From Dinoroseobacter sp013215265 (GTDB lineage Bacteria; Pseudomonadota; Alphaproteobacteria; Rhodobacterales; Rhodobacteraceae), in contig OY829366.1 in NCBI GenBank assembly GCA_963691755.1, positions 1,674,001-1,738,000 on the forward strand: a DNA stretch of 64,000 nt, read 5' to 3'. This document shows positions 45,738 to 55,254 of this stretch, one piece after another. Position numbers and translations under genes: made by a program. The notes beneath the pieces are model-generated. The model saw only the letters and a program-made list of their open reading frames with translations, searched no databases and was not told the DNA's origin. How positions within the stretch are numbered: position 1 is the first letter of the stretch; each line of letters begins with the position of its first letter.

Positions 45738-47666
45738 ATGATTCAAGTCCGGCTTCCTGACGGCGCAACCCGTGCGCTTTCCCCTTCCAGTACGTCCGCC
45801 GACCTTGCCAAGGCGATCAGTCCGAGTTTGGCAAAACGCACTGTTGCTGCGGTTATTGATGGGCAACTGAAAGACTTGTCCACGCCTCTGGTTGAGGATG
45901 GCGCAGTTGAACTTGTTTTGCGAGATGATCCGCGAGCCTTGGAATTGATCAGGCATGACCTTGCCCATGTATTGGCCGAAGCCGTTCAGGCGCTGTGGCC
46001 CGGGACCCAAACAGCCATAGGTCCTGCCATCGAGCACGGGTTCTATTATGATTTTGATCGTGATGTGCCCTTCACGCCGGAGGATCTGCCAGTCATCGAG
46101 AAGAAGATGCGCGAAATCATTGCAAAGCGCACACCATTCACCTCGGAAACTTGGAGTCGGGATCAGGCGCGAGCCCATTTCGAAGCGGCAGGCGAACCCT
46201 ATAAACTCGCGCTCCTTGATGCGATACCCGAAGGCGAACCGGTTACAGTTTATCGGCAAGGCGACTGGCTCGATCTTTGTCGCGGACCTCACTTGCGCCA
46301 CACTGGAGATGCAGGCGCCGCTTTCAAACTGACCCGCGTGGCAGGCGCGTATTGGCGCGGAGACGCCAAGAATAAGATGTTGAGCCGTATCTACGGCGTT
46401 GCATTTGCCGATAAGAAAACGCTCGACGAGCATCTGACAATGATGGCAGAGGCAGAAAAGCGTGATCACCGACGTCTTGGTCGCGAAATGGACTTGTTCC
46501 ATTTCGAGGAGGTTGCGCCAGGGTCGGTGTTTTGGCACCCGAAAGGGTGGCGCCTGTTCCAAACCTTGATTGGGTACATGTGCGGACGGCAGGAAGCCGC
46601 GGGGTATGTCGAGGTCAACTCCCCTGACATCATGGACCGCGCGCTATGGGAAACCTCGGGTCATTGGCAGAACTATCGTGCCAATATGTTCCTCACAAAG
46701 ACCGAAGATGAACGCGATTTCGCATTAAAGCCCATGAATTGCCCAGGGCACATGCTGATCTACGGGCAGGGCACCAAGAGCTACCGAGACCTTCCGCTAA
46801 AGCTCGCGGAATTTGGAAAAGTGCACCGATACGAACCCTCCGGAGCGCTCCATGGTCTGTTGCGGGTGCGCAGCTTCACTCAAGACGATGCGCACATCTA
46901 CTGCACACCGGAGCAACTCACCGAGTAGTGTTTGAAGGTCAATGATCTTGTCTTGTCTATTTACCGTGATTTCGGGTTCGAGCACGTACGTATCAAACTG
47001 TCGACACGTCCGGAAAACAGGATTGGGAGCGAGGAAAGCTGGGATCGTTCAGAAGATGCGTTGCGCACAGCGCTGGAAACGGCTGGACACGCCTACACAC
47101 TTTTTGAAGGCGAGGGAGCGTTTTACGGACCAAAGCTCGAATATGTTCTGAGAGATGCGATAGGGCGCGATTGGCAATGCGGCACACTTCAGGTTGATTT
47201 CAACCTGCCTGAACGGTTTGGAACGACGTATGTTGCTGCGTCTGGTGATAAACTGCCCCCTGTTATGCTTCATCGTGCACTGTTTGGATCGCTTGAGCGG
47301 TTCACAGGTATCTTGGTTGAACACCATGCGGGGCATTTACCCCTATGGCTTGCCCCGGTGCAGGCGGTTGTCGCGACAATCACACAAGCCGCGGACCCTT
47401 GGGCCGCAGAAGTGGCGACCTCTCTTAGCGCTGCTGGGCTGCGTGTCGAAACAGATCTCCGCAATGAGAAGATTGGTTATAAAGTCCGAGAACATGCGTT
47501 GAAAAAAATCCCGGTCCAAATCGCGCTGGGCGCACGCGAAGCCGAGAACCGGACGGTTACGATCCGTCGTCACGGAAGCGACAAGACCGAAACGCTCTCG
47601 TTGGAAGATGCAACTACTTCGCTGGTGCAAGCATCACGGCCGCCGAGCACCACAATAGCGTCTTGA
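45738..47666 (+). pseudogene. thrS: Second-type threonyl-tRNA synthetase (thrS2), one in-frame TAG
   Basis: From ATG 45738 the frame encodes a full ThrRS: TGS domain (IQVRLPDGATRAL), editing domain (HDLAHVLAEAVQALWP, PYKLALLDAIPEGEPVTVYRQGDWLDLCRGPH), class II core (FALKPMNCPGHMLIY, HRYEPSGALHGLLRVRSFTQDDAH) and anticodon domain. A TAG at 46926-46928 (codon 397) follows EQLTE where homologues continue with Glu or Gly, then Cys-Leu; the same frame resumes CLKVNDLVLSIYRDFGFEHVRIKLS and runs to 47666. That is 642 residues in total, normal length. The Cys, His and His that bind the active-site zinc are all retained. A GAG-to-TAG change is the simplest explanation. Translation ending here would give no active enzyme. 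Confidence 0.8.
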
Positions 47667-47702
47667 ATATGAGAATGCGCTGGAGGTACGTCAGCTAAGT
47701 TC

Positions 47703-48650
47703 TCAGATCGGAGGGGCTGCACGTGCCGTGATCAACTGTTTCGCAGTCACTCTCTCGCGATGGATCATGTAGAGACCTGCTGCAATGATGATGCATATGC
47801 CAATCAGGCTAAGTGCGTTCGGAAAATCGCTGAACACCAGATATCCAAAAACCGTCGCCACCGGCAGTTCGAAATACTGTAGCGGGGCAAGCGTGGCAGA
47901 AGGCGCGAAAGAGAGCGCGTAGGTCATCATCATGTGGCTGACAGTTGCAAAAAAACCAACGGCGAACAGCCAAAGCCAGGCGGTGTCGCTCGGCCAGACA
48001 GAATCAAAGAGATCGGAGCCCGATCCTTTCGCAAATATCAGCACCGGAATACAAAAAAGACTGGCGATTAGGCCTGTGTGAAATTGCATGGCGACCGGAT
48101 GCATCTGCCGCGAAAGCCCTCGCGTTAAAAGTATGTAAAAGGCAAAAGCGACAGCCGTGCCAAGCGGAATGACAGCCACAATACCAAAAGCTGCGAAACT
48201 GGGCTGAATAACGAACAGGACGCCAAGAAACCCAACGAGCGCCGCTCCAACCCGACGTGGGCCGACATCTTCGCCGAAGTAGAACTTGCCAACCAGAAGA
48301 ACGATGAAGGGGGCCACAAATACGATCGCCAAAGCGTCGGCAAGCGGCATCACGCGGATTGCTGTGATGAAACAAAAAGTGGCGAATAAGAGGAGCAATG
48401 CACGTGCGGTCAGGGTCAGCACGTGGTCTTTTTGCAAACGCAATGACACGCCCATGACGAAAATAACCGGCGCCATCAAGATGCACTGAACGACGAAGCG
48501 CGCTGCTGTAATTTGTCCGATTGGTACGCTGGCAGATGCAAGTTTTGCGGCCACGTCCAGTAAAGGCGCGGTAAGACAAAAACCCAGCATCAGCGCGACC
48601 CCCGCGAGGACGCGATCAGTGGATTGTGCGGAGTTTACAGAAGATGCCAT
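47703..48650 (-). CDS. EamA/DMT-family permease
   Basis: This 315-residue protein has ten predicted membrane helices in two EamA repeats (GFCLTAPLLDVAAKLASASVPIGQITAARF and AVIPLGTAVAFAFYILLTRGLSRQ), with LAPLQYFELPVATVFGYLVF near the end. Family members export amino acids, nucleobases or other metabolites by a drug/metabolite exchange mechanism. It is convergent with thrS2 and is unbroken, in contrast to the EamA gene near 16 kb. The substrate is unknown. Confidence 0.8.
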   Translation of the reverse strand: MASSVNSAQSTDRVLAGVALMLGFCLTAPLLDVAAKLASASVPIGQITAARFVVQCILMAPVIFVMGVSLRLQKDHVLTLTARALLLLFATFCFITAIRVMPLADALAIVFVAPFIVLLVGKFYFGEDVGPRRVGAALVGFLGVLFVIQPSFAAFGIVAVIPLGTAVAFAFYILLTRGLSRQMHPVAMQFHTGLIASLFCIPVLIFAKGSGSDLFDSVWPSDTAWLWLFAVGFFATVSHMMMTYALSFAPSATLAPLQYFELPVATVFGYLVFSDFPNALSLIGICIIIAAGLYMIHRERVTAKQLITARAAPPI

Positions 48651-48796
48651 CCTTGCATGTAGAGGGGGCGTAAAAACGTGCGTCTGTCCTCAAAGCGACG
48701 TTTGACAGAATGTCTGAAATCCTATCGGTAAGTGCTTGGGAACCGCTTGGCTCTGATCAAGATGCGGATCTTAAGTCATACAGATTTTATTTATTT

Positions 48797-49945
48797 TCAG
48801 TCCCAACGGACAGGCACTTGCAGAGGTCCCCGAAAAGCCCAACCTGCAAATTGCGCCTCGCCTGAAAGCCGCAGGTCAGGAAATCTATCAAACAGCATCG
48901 GCAGTGCGACGTCTGCGATCAGCGATCTGCTTGCCGCGGCGCCTGCGCAAAAATGTGGGCCAGCGCCAAACGCAATGCTCTTGGAAGTGTCGCGTGTGAT
49001 ATCGAAGACATCCGGATCGGCAAAGACATCAGGATCACGATTTCCTGCGCCAAACATGAAGAACACTCGCTCCTCTGGTTTTAAGTCAACGCCTCCGATC
49101 TGATCGAACCGCGCGACCCTGCGCGGTGACATGCCGATCGGACTGATCCAGCGCGCATACTCTTCAAACACATTTCTCCAGTGAGCCGATCCCTCTCTCA
49201 GCAGCTCCCTTTGCTTGGGATGTGTTAGCAAGGCCCAGCTTGCCCCGGCAATCACATCACGTGGCTCGTTCTGGCCTCCAGATATGGCTAGCTTCACATT
49301 TGCTTTTGTTGAATATTCCGAAATCCCGGCTGCGCGTTGAACCGCGATCAGGGACATCTCATGCGGGGTGGTTGTCGCATCGATTGCGGCATCGAGTTTA
49401 GCGGTTGCCGCCCTGCAACGTACCTCGGTATCCGCGTCCCCTGCATAGTTCGAAATACCGTCCATCATGGACTGGCTAGCCTGATCGATCTCGGCGGCGG
49501 TGAGGGTCTCCAGGCCTGTGATCACGCGCAAAGCATTTCCTGCAACCGGCATGGCGTAGTCATGCACCAGATCACATCCGCCTTTCGGCGCCAGATCGTC
49601 CAGAATGGCTTGGGTGGTGGCCCGAAACCGCGGCATCCAATGCTGAACAACGGTCCTTGGCGAGAACGCCGCGAAAGTCGCCTTGCGTTCTGCGAGATGC
49701 TCGGTCCCATCCTTCCGCATCATGTTGCGTCCCATAAGCCGGGTCATAAGCCCATCAGGCTGGTCCGATGAAAAGGTATCGACCCGCTTCTCCTGTTCAA
49801 AGATGTCGTCTCGTTTTGTGAACAGGGTCGCTTGCAGCTGAGGAACAAAAGCTATGGGGGCCTCGGCTTGCAGCGCAGCCAGTGCGGGGTACGGGTCCGC
49901 GTGAAATGCCTCCGGATCAATGTCAAAAACGGGTACCTTGGCCAT
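48797..49945 (-). CDS. Cytochrome P450
   Basis: I start at ATG 49945 (MAKVPVFDIDPEAF), since the longer frame to 50140 runs into the divergent gene. The 382-residue soluble P450 has the heme loop FGAGPHFCAG with the axial Cys near residue 333, the ExxR helix (VFEEYARW...PRRVARF region) and an I-helix reading ISGGQNEPRDVI. The last lacks the usual acid-Thr pair (A-G-x-E/D-T), which normally helps proton delivery. The substrate is unknown and no ferredoxin or reductase lies beside it. It is divergent from an M20 hydrolase by 181 bases. Confidence 0.85.
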   Translation of the reverse strand: MAKVPVFDIDPEAFHADPYPALAALQAEAPIAFVPQLQATLFTKRDDIFEQEKRVDTFSSDQPDGLMTRLMGRNMMRKDGTEHLAERKATFAAFSPRTVVQHWMPRFRATTQAILDDLAPKGGCDLVHDYAMPVAGNALRVITGLETLTAAEIDQASQSMMDGISNYAGDADTEVRCRAATAKLDAAIDATTTPHEMSLIAVQRAAGISEYSTKANVKLAISGGQNEPRDVIAGASWALLTHPKQRELLREGSAHWRNVFEEYARWISPIGMSPRRVARFDQIGGVDLKPEERVFFMFGAGNRDPDVFADPDVFDITRDTSKSIAFGAGPHFCAGAAASRSLIADVALPMLFDRFPDLRLSGEAQFAGWAFRGPLQVPVRWD

Positions 49946-50126
49946 GCTTGAAGATGCGTTGAAATCGGATCTGAAACAAGCGCGATGGGTAGGTGCATCC
50001 CTAATGGGGTTTAGCGCTACACGGACATGTTGTAACCTTAGCAGAGCAAGCGTTAGCGTGATGTCCTGTTGCGGTCTACAACCTGCGCCGCCATAGTTTC
50101 TGCCAAACACCATTGGAGAAACCAAA

Positions 50127-51293
50127 ATGCCGGCCCGCAATCGTTTTGCCCAGCTTCATGCCGAAATCACCGAATGGCGGAGAGACATTCATGCCCATCC
50201 AGAGCTGCGTTTTGAAGAGCACCGAACTGCTGCAAAAGTGGCCGATCTGCTGACCGATTTTGGCTGTGATGAAGTGGTGGCCGGAATTGGCCAAACCGGG
50301 GTCGTCGCGGTCATTCATGGACGCCAGAATGGATCGGGAAAGGTGATCGGTTTCCGGGCAGATATGGATGCGCTGCCCATTCCAGAAACTACTGGATTGC
50401 CCCATGCCTCGACAAATGAGGGGGTCATGCATGCCTGCGGTCATGACGGACACACCGCAATGCTTCTGGGGGCGGCAAAGTATCTTTCCGAGACGCGAAA
50501 CTTCGATGGCTCTGTGGTTCTGATTTTCCAGCCAGCCGAAGAAGGTAGCGGCGGCGCCAGAGCGATGCTTGAGGATGGTTTGATGACGCGCTGGGGCATT
50601 CAGGAGGTCTATGGCATGCACAATTGGCCTGGCATGCCTGAGGGTCAATTTGCCGTCCGTGATGGACCGCAAATGGCAGCAACAGCGTTTTTCGAGCTGA
50701 CGATCAAAGGGCAGGGCGGGCACGCGGCCCTTCCACACAAGGCAGTCGATACGACCGTGGCTGCTTCACATATCGTGGTCGCGCTGCAAACAATCGCAGC
50801 GCGGAACATAAATCCGCTGAAAACCGTGGTTGTTTCGACCTGCGGTGTGCGCAGCGACAGCAATACGTTCAACGTCATTCCAGACGAGATCAAATTACGC
50901 GGAACCGTTCGGTATTTCGACGCAGACGTTCACGAGACCGTACAACAGCGCCTCAGCGAAATTGTTGAGCTTACGGCAAAGGCCCATGGGGCAACCGCGC
51001 ATCTGGATTATTCTCTTCGCGTACCGCCAACCGTGAACGATCCTGAGGCTGCGGCGCACGCAGCTGAAGTTGCAAAAGCGGTCTCCGGCGATGTGATCCG
51101 AGACATGGATCCGGTTATGCCCGGAGAAGACTTTTCAGAGATGCTGGCCGAGCGTCCAGGCGCCTATCTCTTTATTGGAAATGGCGAAAGTGCCGACCTG
51201 CACAACCCCGCCTACGAGTTCAATGACGACCTTATTCCGATTGGCTGCAGCTGGTATGCCGAAATGGCGGAAAAGCGTATGCCTTTGGCCTAA
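50127..51293 (+). CDS. M20 family amidohydrolase (hippuricase/aminoacylase type)
   Basis: The 388-residue protein has DIHAHPELRFEEHRTA, the metal motif HACGHDGHTAM, a Glu pair in QPAEEGSGGARAML, the dimerisation segment GQGGHAALPHKAVDTTVAASHIV and the late MPGEDFSEM. Length and motifs match bacterial hippurate hydrolase or N-acyl-amino-acid hydrolases acting in the cytoplasm on aromatic or acylated amino acids. GGAG lies about ten bases before the ATG. It is distinct from the AbgB-type paralogue at 7.6 kb. It may share a divergent promoter with the P450 gene. Confidence 0.9.
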   Translation: MPARNRFAQLHAEITEWRRDIHAHPELRFEEHRTAAKVADLLTDFGCDEVVAGIGQTGVVAVIHGRQNGSGKVIGFRADMDALPIPETTGLPHASTNEGVMHACGHDGHTAMLLGAAKYLSETRNFDGSVVLIFQPAEEGSGGARAMLEDGLMTRWGIQEVYGMHNWPGMPEGQFAVRDGPQMAATAFFELTIKGQGGHAALPHKAVDTTVAASHIVVALQTIAARNINPLKTVVVSTCGVRSDSNTFNVIPDEIKLRGTVRYFDADVHETVQQRLSEIVELTAKAHGATAHLDYSLRVPPTVNDPEAAAHAAEVAKAVSGDVIRDMDPVMPGEDFSEMLAERPGAYLFIGNGESADLHNPAYEFNDDLIPIGCSWYAEMAEKRMPLA

Positions 51294-51484
51294 GGTAATG
51301 CAGACTCCGAACTGAGGCGTCCGCATATTTTTCCAAAGCTGATCGCGTAAACTTGTGCCATTGCGTTTGGAACGTAGCGGTTCTGGCGGGCGGGTTCATT
51401 CCTCGCCCTTGGGTGTAGTAGTACGGGTAGTTAGATAAGGCTTGGCGGCGCCTAGGTATCATGTCCCCAACGAAGACGATGCCT

Positions 51485-52420
51485 TTACCAAACCAGACCG
51501 CGCCCCAGCAGAATCCTTTGCGCGCGGCCGGGATAATCTGTGATGATCCCGTCAACACCTGCATCGATCATGGCGTTGATCTCATCTGTCTCGTTGACCG
51601 TCCACGTTGAAACGAGAAGCCCAAGTTCATGCGCCTCCGCCACACGATCTGGCGTAACATCCATGAAATATGGGCACCACAATTTGCCACCGGCAGCGGC
51701 AACAGCTTGCGGGATCGAGGTTCCAAGTGCATGGAAATCAGGGGAGACGGATTTCTGCGAATCCTCTCCAGGCTCATCCTCGTTTTCGGGCATCTGTGAC
51801 AGATAAGATCGTGGGATCTCGGGTGCAACGCGCGCGCATTCTTCAAGCACGGACCAGTCAAAGCTGTGCAGGATTGTGCGGTGCTCCAGCCCTTTTGTTC
51901 TAACAGCCTCAACCACCGCATCGACAATCGTGGTACAGCCCCGTCGTTCACCCGTATTGCTCGGCTCGGACTTCATCTCCAGTAACAGCAAAAGATCTTT
52001 GCCTTCAGGCTGAGCCGCAAAATCCAGAAGTTCTTCAAGGCGGGGGACACGCACATCTGACATGAATACTTGGTCAGGAAAGCGTTTGCCGTAGATTGTG
52101 CGCCCATCAAGCCCGCCGACGTCGAGCTTCTTTATCTCAGACAGAGAGAGCTCCGCGACCTTCAATTCGTCTCCACGCAGCCAGTTCCCATCGTCTCCAC
52201 GAGTGGCCGCGTTCAGGAGGTGGTGATTGTGCGTAATGACAGGGGTCTTCTCTCGGGTCAGGACGACATCAAATTCCATCGCCCTGACGCCTGCATTCAG
52301 CGCAAATTCGAACCCTTCCATCGTATTTTCGGGCATCACGCCACGGGCTCCGCGATGGCCGATTAGGCGCACGATGCCAGGCCCACCACGAAAACCGTCC
52401 AGCTGAGGGTAGTCGGTCAT
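51485..52420 (-). CDS. ugpQ: Glycerophosphodiester phosphodiesterase
   Basis: This 311-residue protein is a GDPD: LIGHRGARGVMPENTMEGFEFAL (catalytic His-Arg, Glu), VRAMEFDVVLTREKTPVITHNHHL (metal Glu-Asp, second His), LLLLLEMKSE, and the closing VSTWTVNETDEINAMIDAGVDGIITDYP. It hydrolyses glycerophosphodiesters to sn-glycerol-3-phosphate and alcohol. I see no signal peptide, so it acts in the cytoplasm on imported diesters, as UgpQ does. The ATG overlaps the ugpC stop (ATGA), making it the last gene of the ugp operon. Confidence 0.9.
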   Translation of the reverse strand: MTDYPQLDGFRGGPGIVRLIGHRGARGVMPENTMEGFEFALNAGVRAMEFDVVLTREKTPVITHNHHLLNAATRGDDGNWLRGDELKVAELSLSEIKKLDVGGLDGRTIYGKRFPDQVFMSDVRVPRLEELLDFAAQPEGKDLLLLLEMKSEPSNTGERRGCTTIVDAVVEAVRTKGLEHRTILHSFDWSVLEECARVAPEIPRSYLSQMPENEDEPGEDSQKSVSPDFHALGTSIPQAVAAAGGKLWCPYFMDVTPDRVAEAHELGLLVSTWTVNETDEINAMIDAGVDGIITDYPGRAQRILLGRGLVW

Positions 52421-53472
52421 CCTTCAATCCGCTTGCCCGATGCAGCGTCGAAGATATGCAAATTCTCAGTCAAAGCAGAAAAGCTCATTGTCGAGCCTGG
52501 GGCCGCGGTAACATGGCCTAGCATACTCGCCACGAAATCGGTGTCTGTCCCTTCCAGAACACCATGAATGAGAGTGTTTGCCCCCAGGTGTTCGGACATC
52601 TGAACCGTTATTTTGATTGGTCCGGCGTCGTCGTGCACAAGATGTTCGGGACGAATGCCGAGTGTTACTGCGCCGGCAGCATGGTTTGCGCTAGGTATCG
52701 ATGCCGCTTTGCCGAATTTTAAAATGCCGCTATCGGCCGTCGCGGGCAGGAAGTTCATCGACGGACTACCAATGAATCCGGCAACGAATAGTGTAGCGGG
52801 TCGATTGTAGAGCTCGATTGGAGTTCCGAACTGTTCCACATATCCGCCGTTCAGAACCATGAGCCGGTCGCCCAATGTCATCGCTTCGACTTGGTCATGT
52901 GTCACGTAGATGGAAGTGACCCCCAGTCGCTGCTGTAACTTGCGGATCTCAAGCCGCATCTGCACACGCAGCTTGGCGTCGAGGTTCGAAAGCGGTTCAT
53001 CAAACAGAAATACCTGCGGGTTCCGCACGATCGCGCGACCCATGGCTACACGCTGGCGCTGACCACCCGAAAGCTGACGGGGCTTGCGATCGAGATATTC
53101 TCTGATTTCGAGAATATCAGCGGCTTCCTGTACCCGCTGCTCGATCTCGTCCTTGGCGATCTTCCGTATCTTTAACCCATAGGCCATGTTTTCGCGCACG
53201 GACATATGTGGGTAAAGGGCGTAGTTCTGGAACACCATCGCGATGTCCCGTTCAGCGGGTTCCAGTTCGTTGACGATCTTGTCGCCAATTTTGACGTCAC
53301 CCGATGTAATGGTTTCCAGACCTGCGATCATCCGCAGAAGGGTAGATTTACCGCAGCCTGATGGCCCGACAATGACAATTAATTCACCATCTTCGATTTC
53401 GCCTGCAACGTGGTGCAAAACCTCCACTTTGCCGTAGGCTTTCACGAGGTCTTTCATTGTGATGGATGCCAT
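52417..53472 (-). CDS. ugpC: sn-Glycerol-3-phosphate ABC transporter ATPase
   Basis: Start at ATG 53472 (MASITMKDLVKAYG). The 351-residue MalK-type ATPase is canonical: Walker A GPSGCGKST, Q-loop MVFQNYALYPHMSV, signature LSGGQRQRVAMGRA, Walker B VFLFDEPLSNLD, H-loop VTHDQVEAMT and a C-terminal TOBE domain with LGIRPEHLV. Neighbouring ugpE and ugpA permeases and the phosphodiesterase identify the substrate class as glycerol-3-phosphate and glycerophosphodiesters. Confidence 0.9.
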   Translation of the reverse strand: MASITMKDLVKAYGKVEVLHHVAGEIEDGELIVIVGPSGCGKSTLLRMIAGLETITSGDVKIGDKIVNELEPAERDIAMVFQNYALYPHMSVRENMAYGLKIRKIAKDEIEQRVQEAADILEIREYLDRKPRQLSGGQRQRVAMGRAIVRNPQVFLFDEPLSNLDAKLRVQMRLEIRKLQQRLGVTSIYVTHDQVEAMTLGDRLMVLNGGYVEQFGTPIELYNRPATLFVAGFIGSPSMNFLPATADSGILKFGKAASIPSANHAAGAVTLGIRPEHLVHDDAGPIKITVQMSEHLGANTLIHGVLEGTDTDFVASMLGHVTAAPGSTMSFSALTENLHIFDAASGKRIEG

Positions 53473-53485
53473 TTTGTGCGCCCCG

Positions 53486-54337
53486 CTATTTATCTGTTTC
53501 GGTGAGGCCCTGCACAAAGAGCCGTTGCATTGCCACCACCACGAAGACAGGTGGGATCATCGCCAAAAGAGCAGTCATCATGATGATGTTCCATTGTGGC
53601 GATTGTTCCGCTGCTTCAAGCATCTGCTTGATGCTCATGACGATGGTTGTCATGTCGGTTTCGGTCGTTATCAGAAGAGGCCAGAGATACTGGTTCCAGC
53701 CGTAGATAAACAGGATCACGAAAAGTGCTGCGATATTGGTTCTGCTAAGCGGGATCAGGATGTCCCAGAAAAACCGCAAGGGGCCCGCACCATCAATGCG
53801 CGCACTTTCCAGCATCTCATCCGGGATGGTCAGAAAGACCTGCCGGAACATGAACGTCGCCGTAGCAGACGCGATCAGCGGGATGGACAGACCCCAGTAA
53901 CTGTTCAGCATGCCAAGGTCAGCAACGACTTCGAAGGTTGGCAGGATGCGAACTTCGACGGGCAACATCAGAGTGATGAAGATCAGCCAGAAGAAGCCCA
54001 TGCGGAACGGAAACTTGAAATAAACGATAGCAAAGGCCGATAGCAGTGATATCGCAATTTTGCCGAAAGAGATCATCAGCGCCATCATCAGGGAGTTTAA
54101 AAGCATACGCCAGACCGGCGCACTTTCGGTACCCGACAGCCCGCCTCCGAACAGCGTTTGGGTGAAGTTCTCCCAGAAATGACCACCTGGTAGCATCGGG
54201 ATCGGGGCTTGGGTCATACGGACAGGATCATGGGTGGCTGCCACAAAGGTGATCCAGATAGGCAGAGCCACAATGACGATCCCGATAATCAGAACAGCGT
54301 GGCTGGCAATATTGAGGACGGGGCGGTTCTCGATCAT
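53486..54337 (-). CDS. ugpE: sn-Glycerol-3-phosphate ABC transporter permease
   Basis: The 283-residue MalG-type permease has six membrane helices and the loop DEMLESARIDGAGPLRFFWDILIPLSR. The N-terminal periplasmic segment (VAATHDPVRMTQAPIPMLPGGHFWENF) is characteristic of UgpE. The ATG shares a base with the ugpA stop (TGATG), so the permeases are coupled. Confidence 0.9.
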   Translation of the reverse strand: MIENRPVLNIASHAVLIIGIVIVALPIWITFVAATHDPVRMTQAPIPMLPGGHFWENFTQTLFGGGLSGTESAPVWRMLLNSLMMALMISFGKIAISLLSAFAIVYFKFPFRMGFFWLIFITLMLPVEVRILPTFEVVADLGMLNSYWGLSIPLIASATATFMFRQVFLTIPDEMLESARIDGAGPLRFFWDILIPLSRTNIAALFVILFIYGWNQYLWPLLITTETDMTTIVMSIKQMLEAAEQSPQWNIIMMTALLAMIPPVFVVVAMQRLFVQGLTETDK

Positions 54338-55218
54338 CAGTATTCCACCTTTCTTTCAACATAGCGGAATTGGACGATGGTCATTGCGATGACAAGGAAC
54401 ATCAGGATGACGGACTGCGCCGCTGAGCCCCCAAGATCGAGCCCGACAAAGCCATCATTGTAGACTTTATAAACGAGGATCGTAGTCGCATTTGCAGGGC
54501 CGCCTTGAGTAACGGCATGGACGATCCCGAACGTGTCAAAGAAGGCATATACAGCGTTGATAACAAGTAGGAAGAAGGTCGTGGGTGATATCAGCGGAAA
54601 GATGTGATCCCAAAAACGTCGCACGGGCCCGGCGCCATCAATTGCGGCAGCTTCGATCAAAGATCGTGGAATAGATTGCATAGCTGCAAGGTAGAACAGG
54701 AAGTTATAGGCGATCTGTTTCCACGCGGCGGCAAAAATCACCAGAGCCATGGCTTGATTGCCGTTGAGGTAGTGGTTCCAGTCAACGCCAATGAATTCCA
54801 GAATATAGGGGAAGATGCCCAGCGTCGGGTTGAACATGAAAACCCATAGCGCGCCTGCCAGTACGGGCGCCACAGCGTAGGGCCAGATCAGCAAGGTACG
54901 GTAGGTGGTAGCCCCACGAACGATGCGATCAGCAAACCCTGCGAGGATCAACGCAGCAGACATAGACAGAAAGGCGACACATACCGAGAAAAAAATTGTG
55001 CGGCCGAAGCTGCCAAGATACTGCTCGTCTGTGGCGAGGTACGTGAAGTTCTCAAACCAGACAAATTCGGTCGACATGCCAAAGGCGTCTTCGATCAGGA
55101 ATGACTGGTAAACAGCTTGGCTGGCAGGCCAGATAAAGAAGATCAGGGTGATGATTACCTGGGGTGCCACCAAAAGATAAGGCAGCAGAGACGTCGGAAA
55201 GTGGACGCGCTTTAGCAT
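54337..55218 (-). CDS. ugpA: sn-Glycerol-3-phosphate ABC transporter permease
   Basis: The 293-residue MalF-type permease starts MLKRVHFPTSLLPYLLVAPQ and carries the coupling loop SLIEAAAIDGAGPVRRFWDHIFPLI and the end segment HAVTQGGPANATTILVYKVYNDGF, all typical of UgpA. It follows ugpB after a 74-base gap containing a stem-loop. Confidence 0.9.
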   Translation of the reverse strand: MLKRVHFPTSLLPYLLVAPQVIITLIFFIWPASQAVYQSFLIEDAFGMSTEFVWFENFTYLATDEQYLGSFGRTIFFSVCVAFLSMSAALILAGFADRIVRGATTYRTLLIWPYAVAPVLAGALWVFMFNPTLGIFPYILEFIGVDWNHYLNGNQAMALVIFAAAWKQIAYNFLFYLAAMQSIPRSLIEAAAIDGAGPVRRFWDHIFPLISPTTFFLLVINAVYAFFDTFGIVHAVTQGGPANATTILVYKVYNDGFVGLDLGGSAAQSVILMFLVIAMTIVQFRYVERKVEY

Positions 55219-55254
55219 TAAAATATCGCAATATTTTTAAAGGACAGCCGCGAT

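Noticed and set aside
2998..47666. Genetic code change or amber recoding as explanation for in-frame stops
   Set aside because: TAG and TGA both serve as normal final stops in many intact genes here, and the four interrupted genes share no motif or structure after the stop that I can see.
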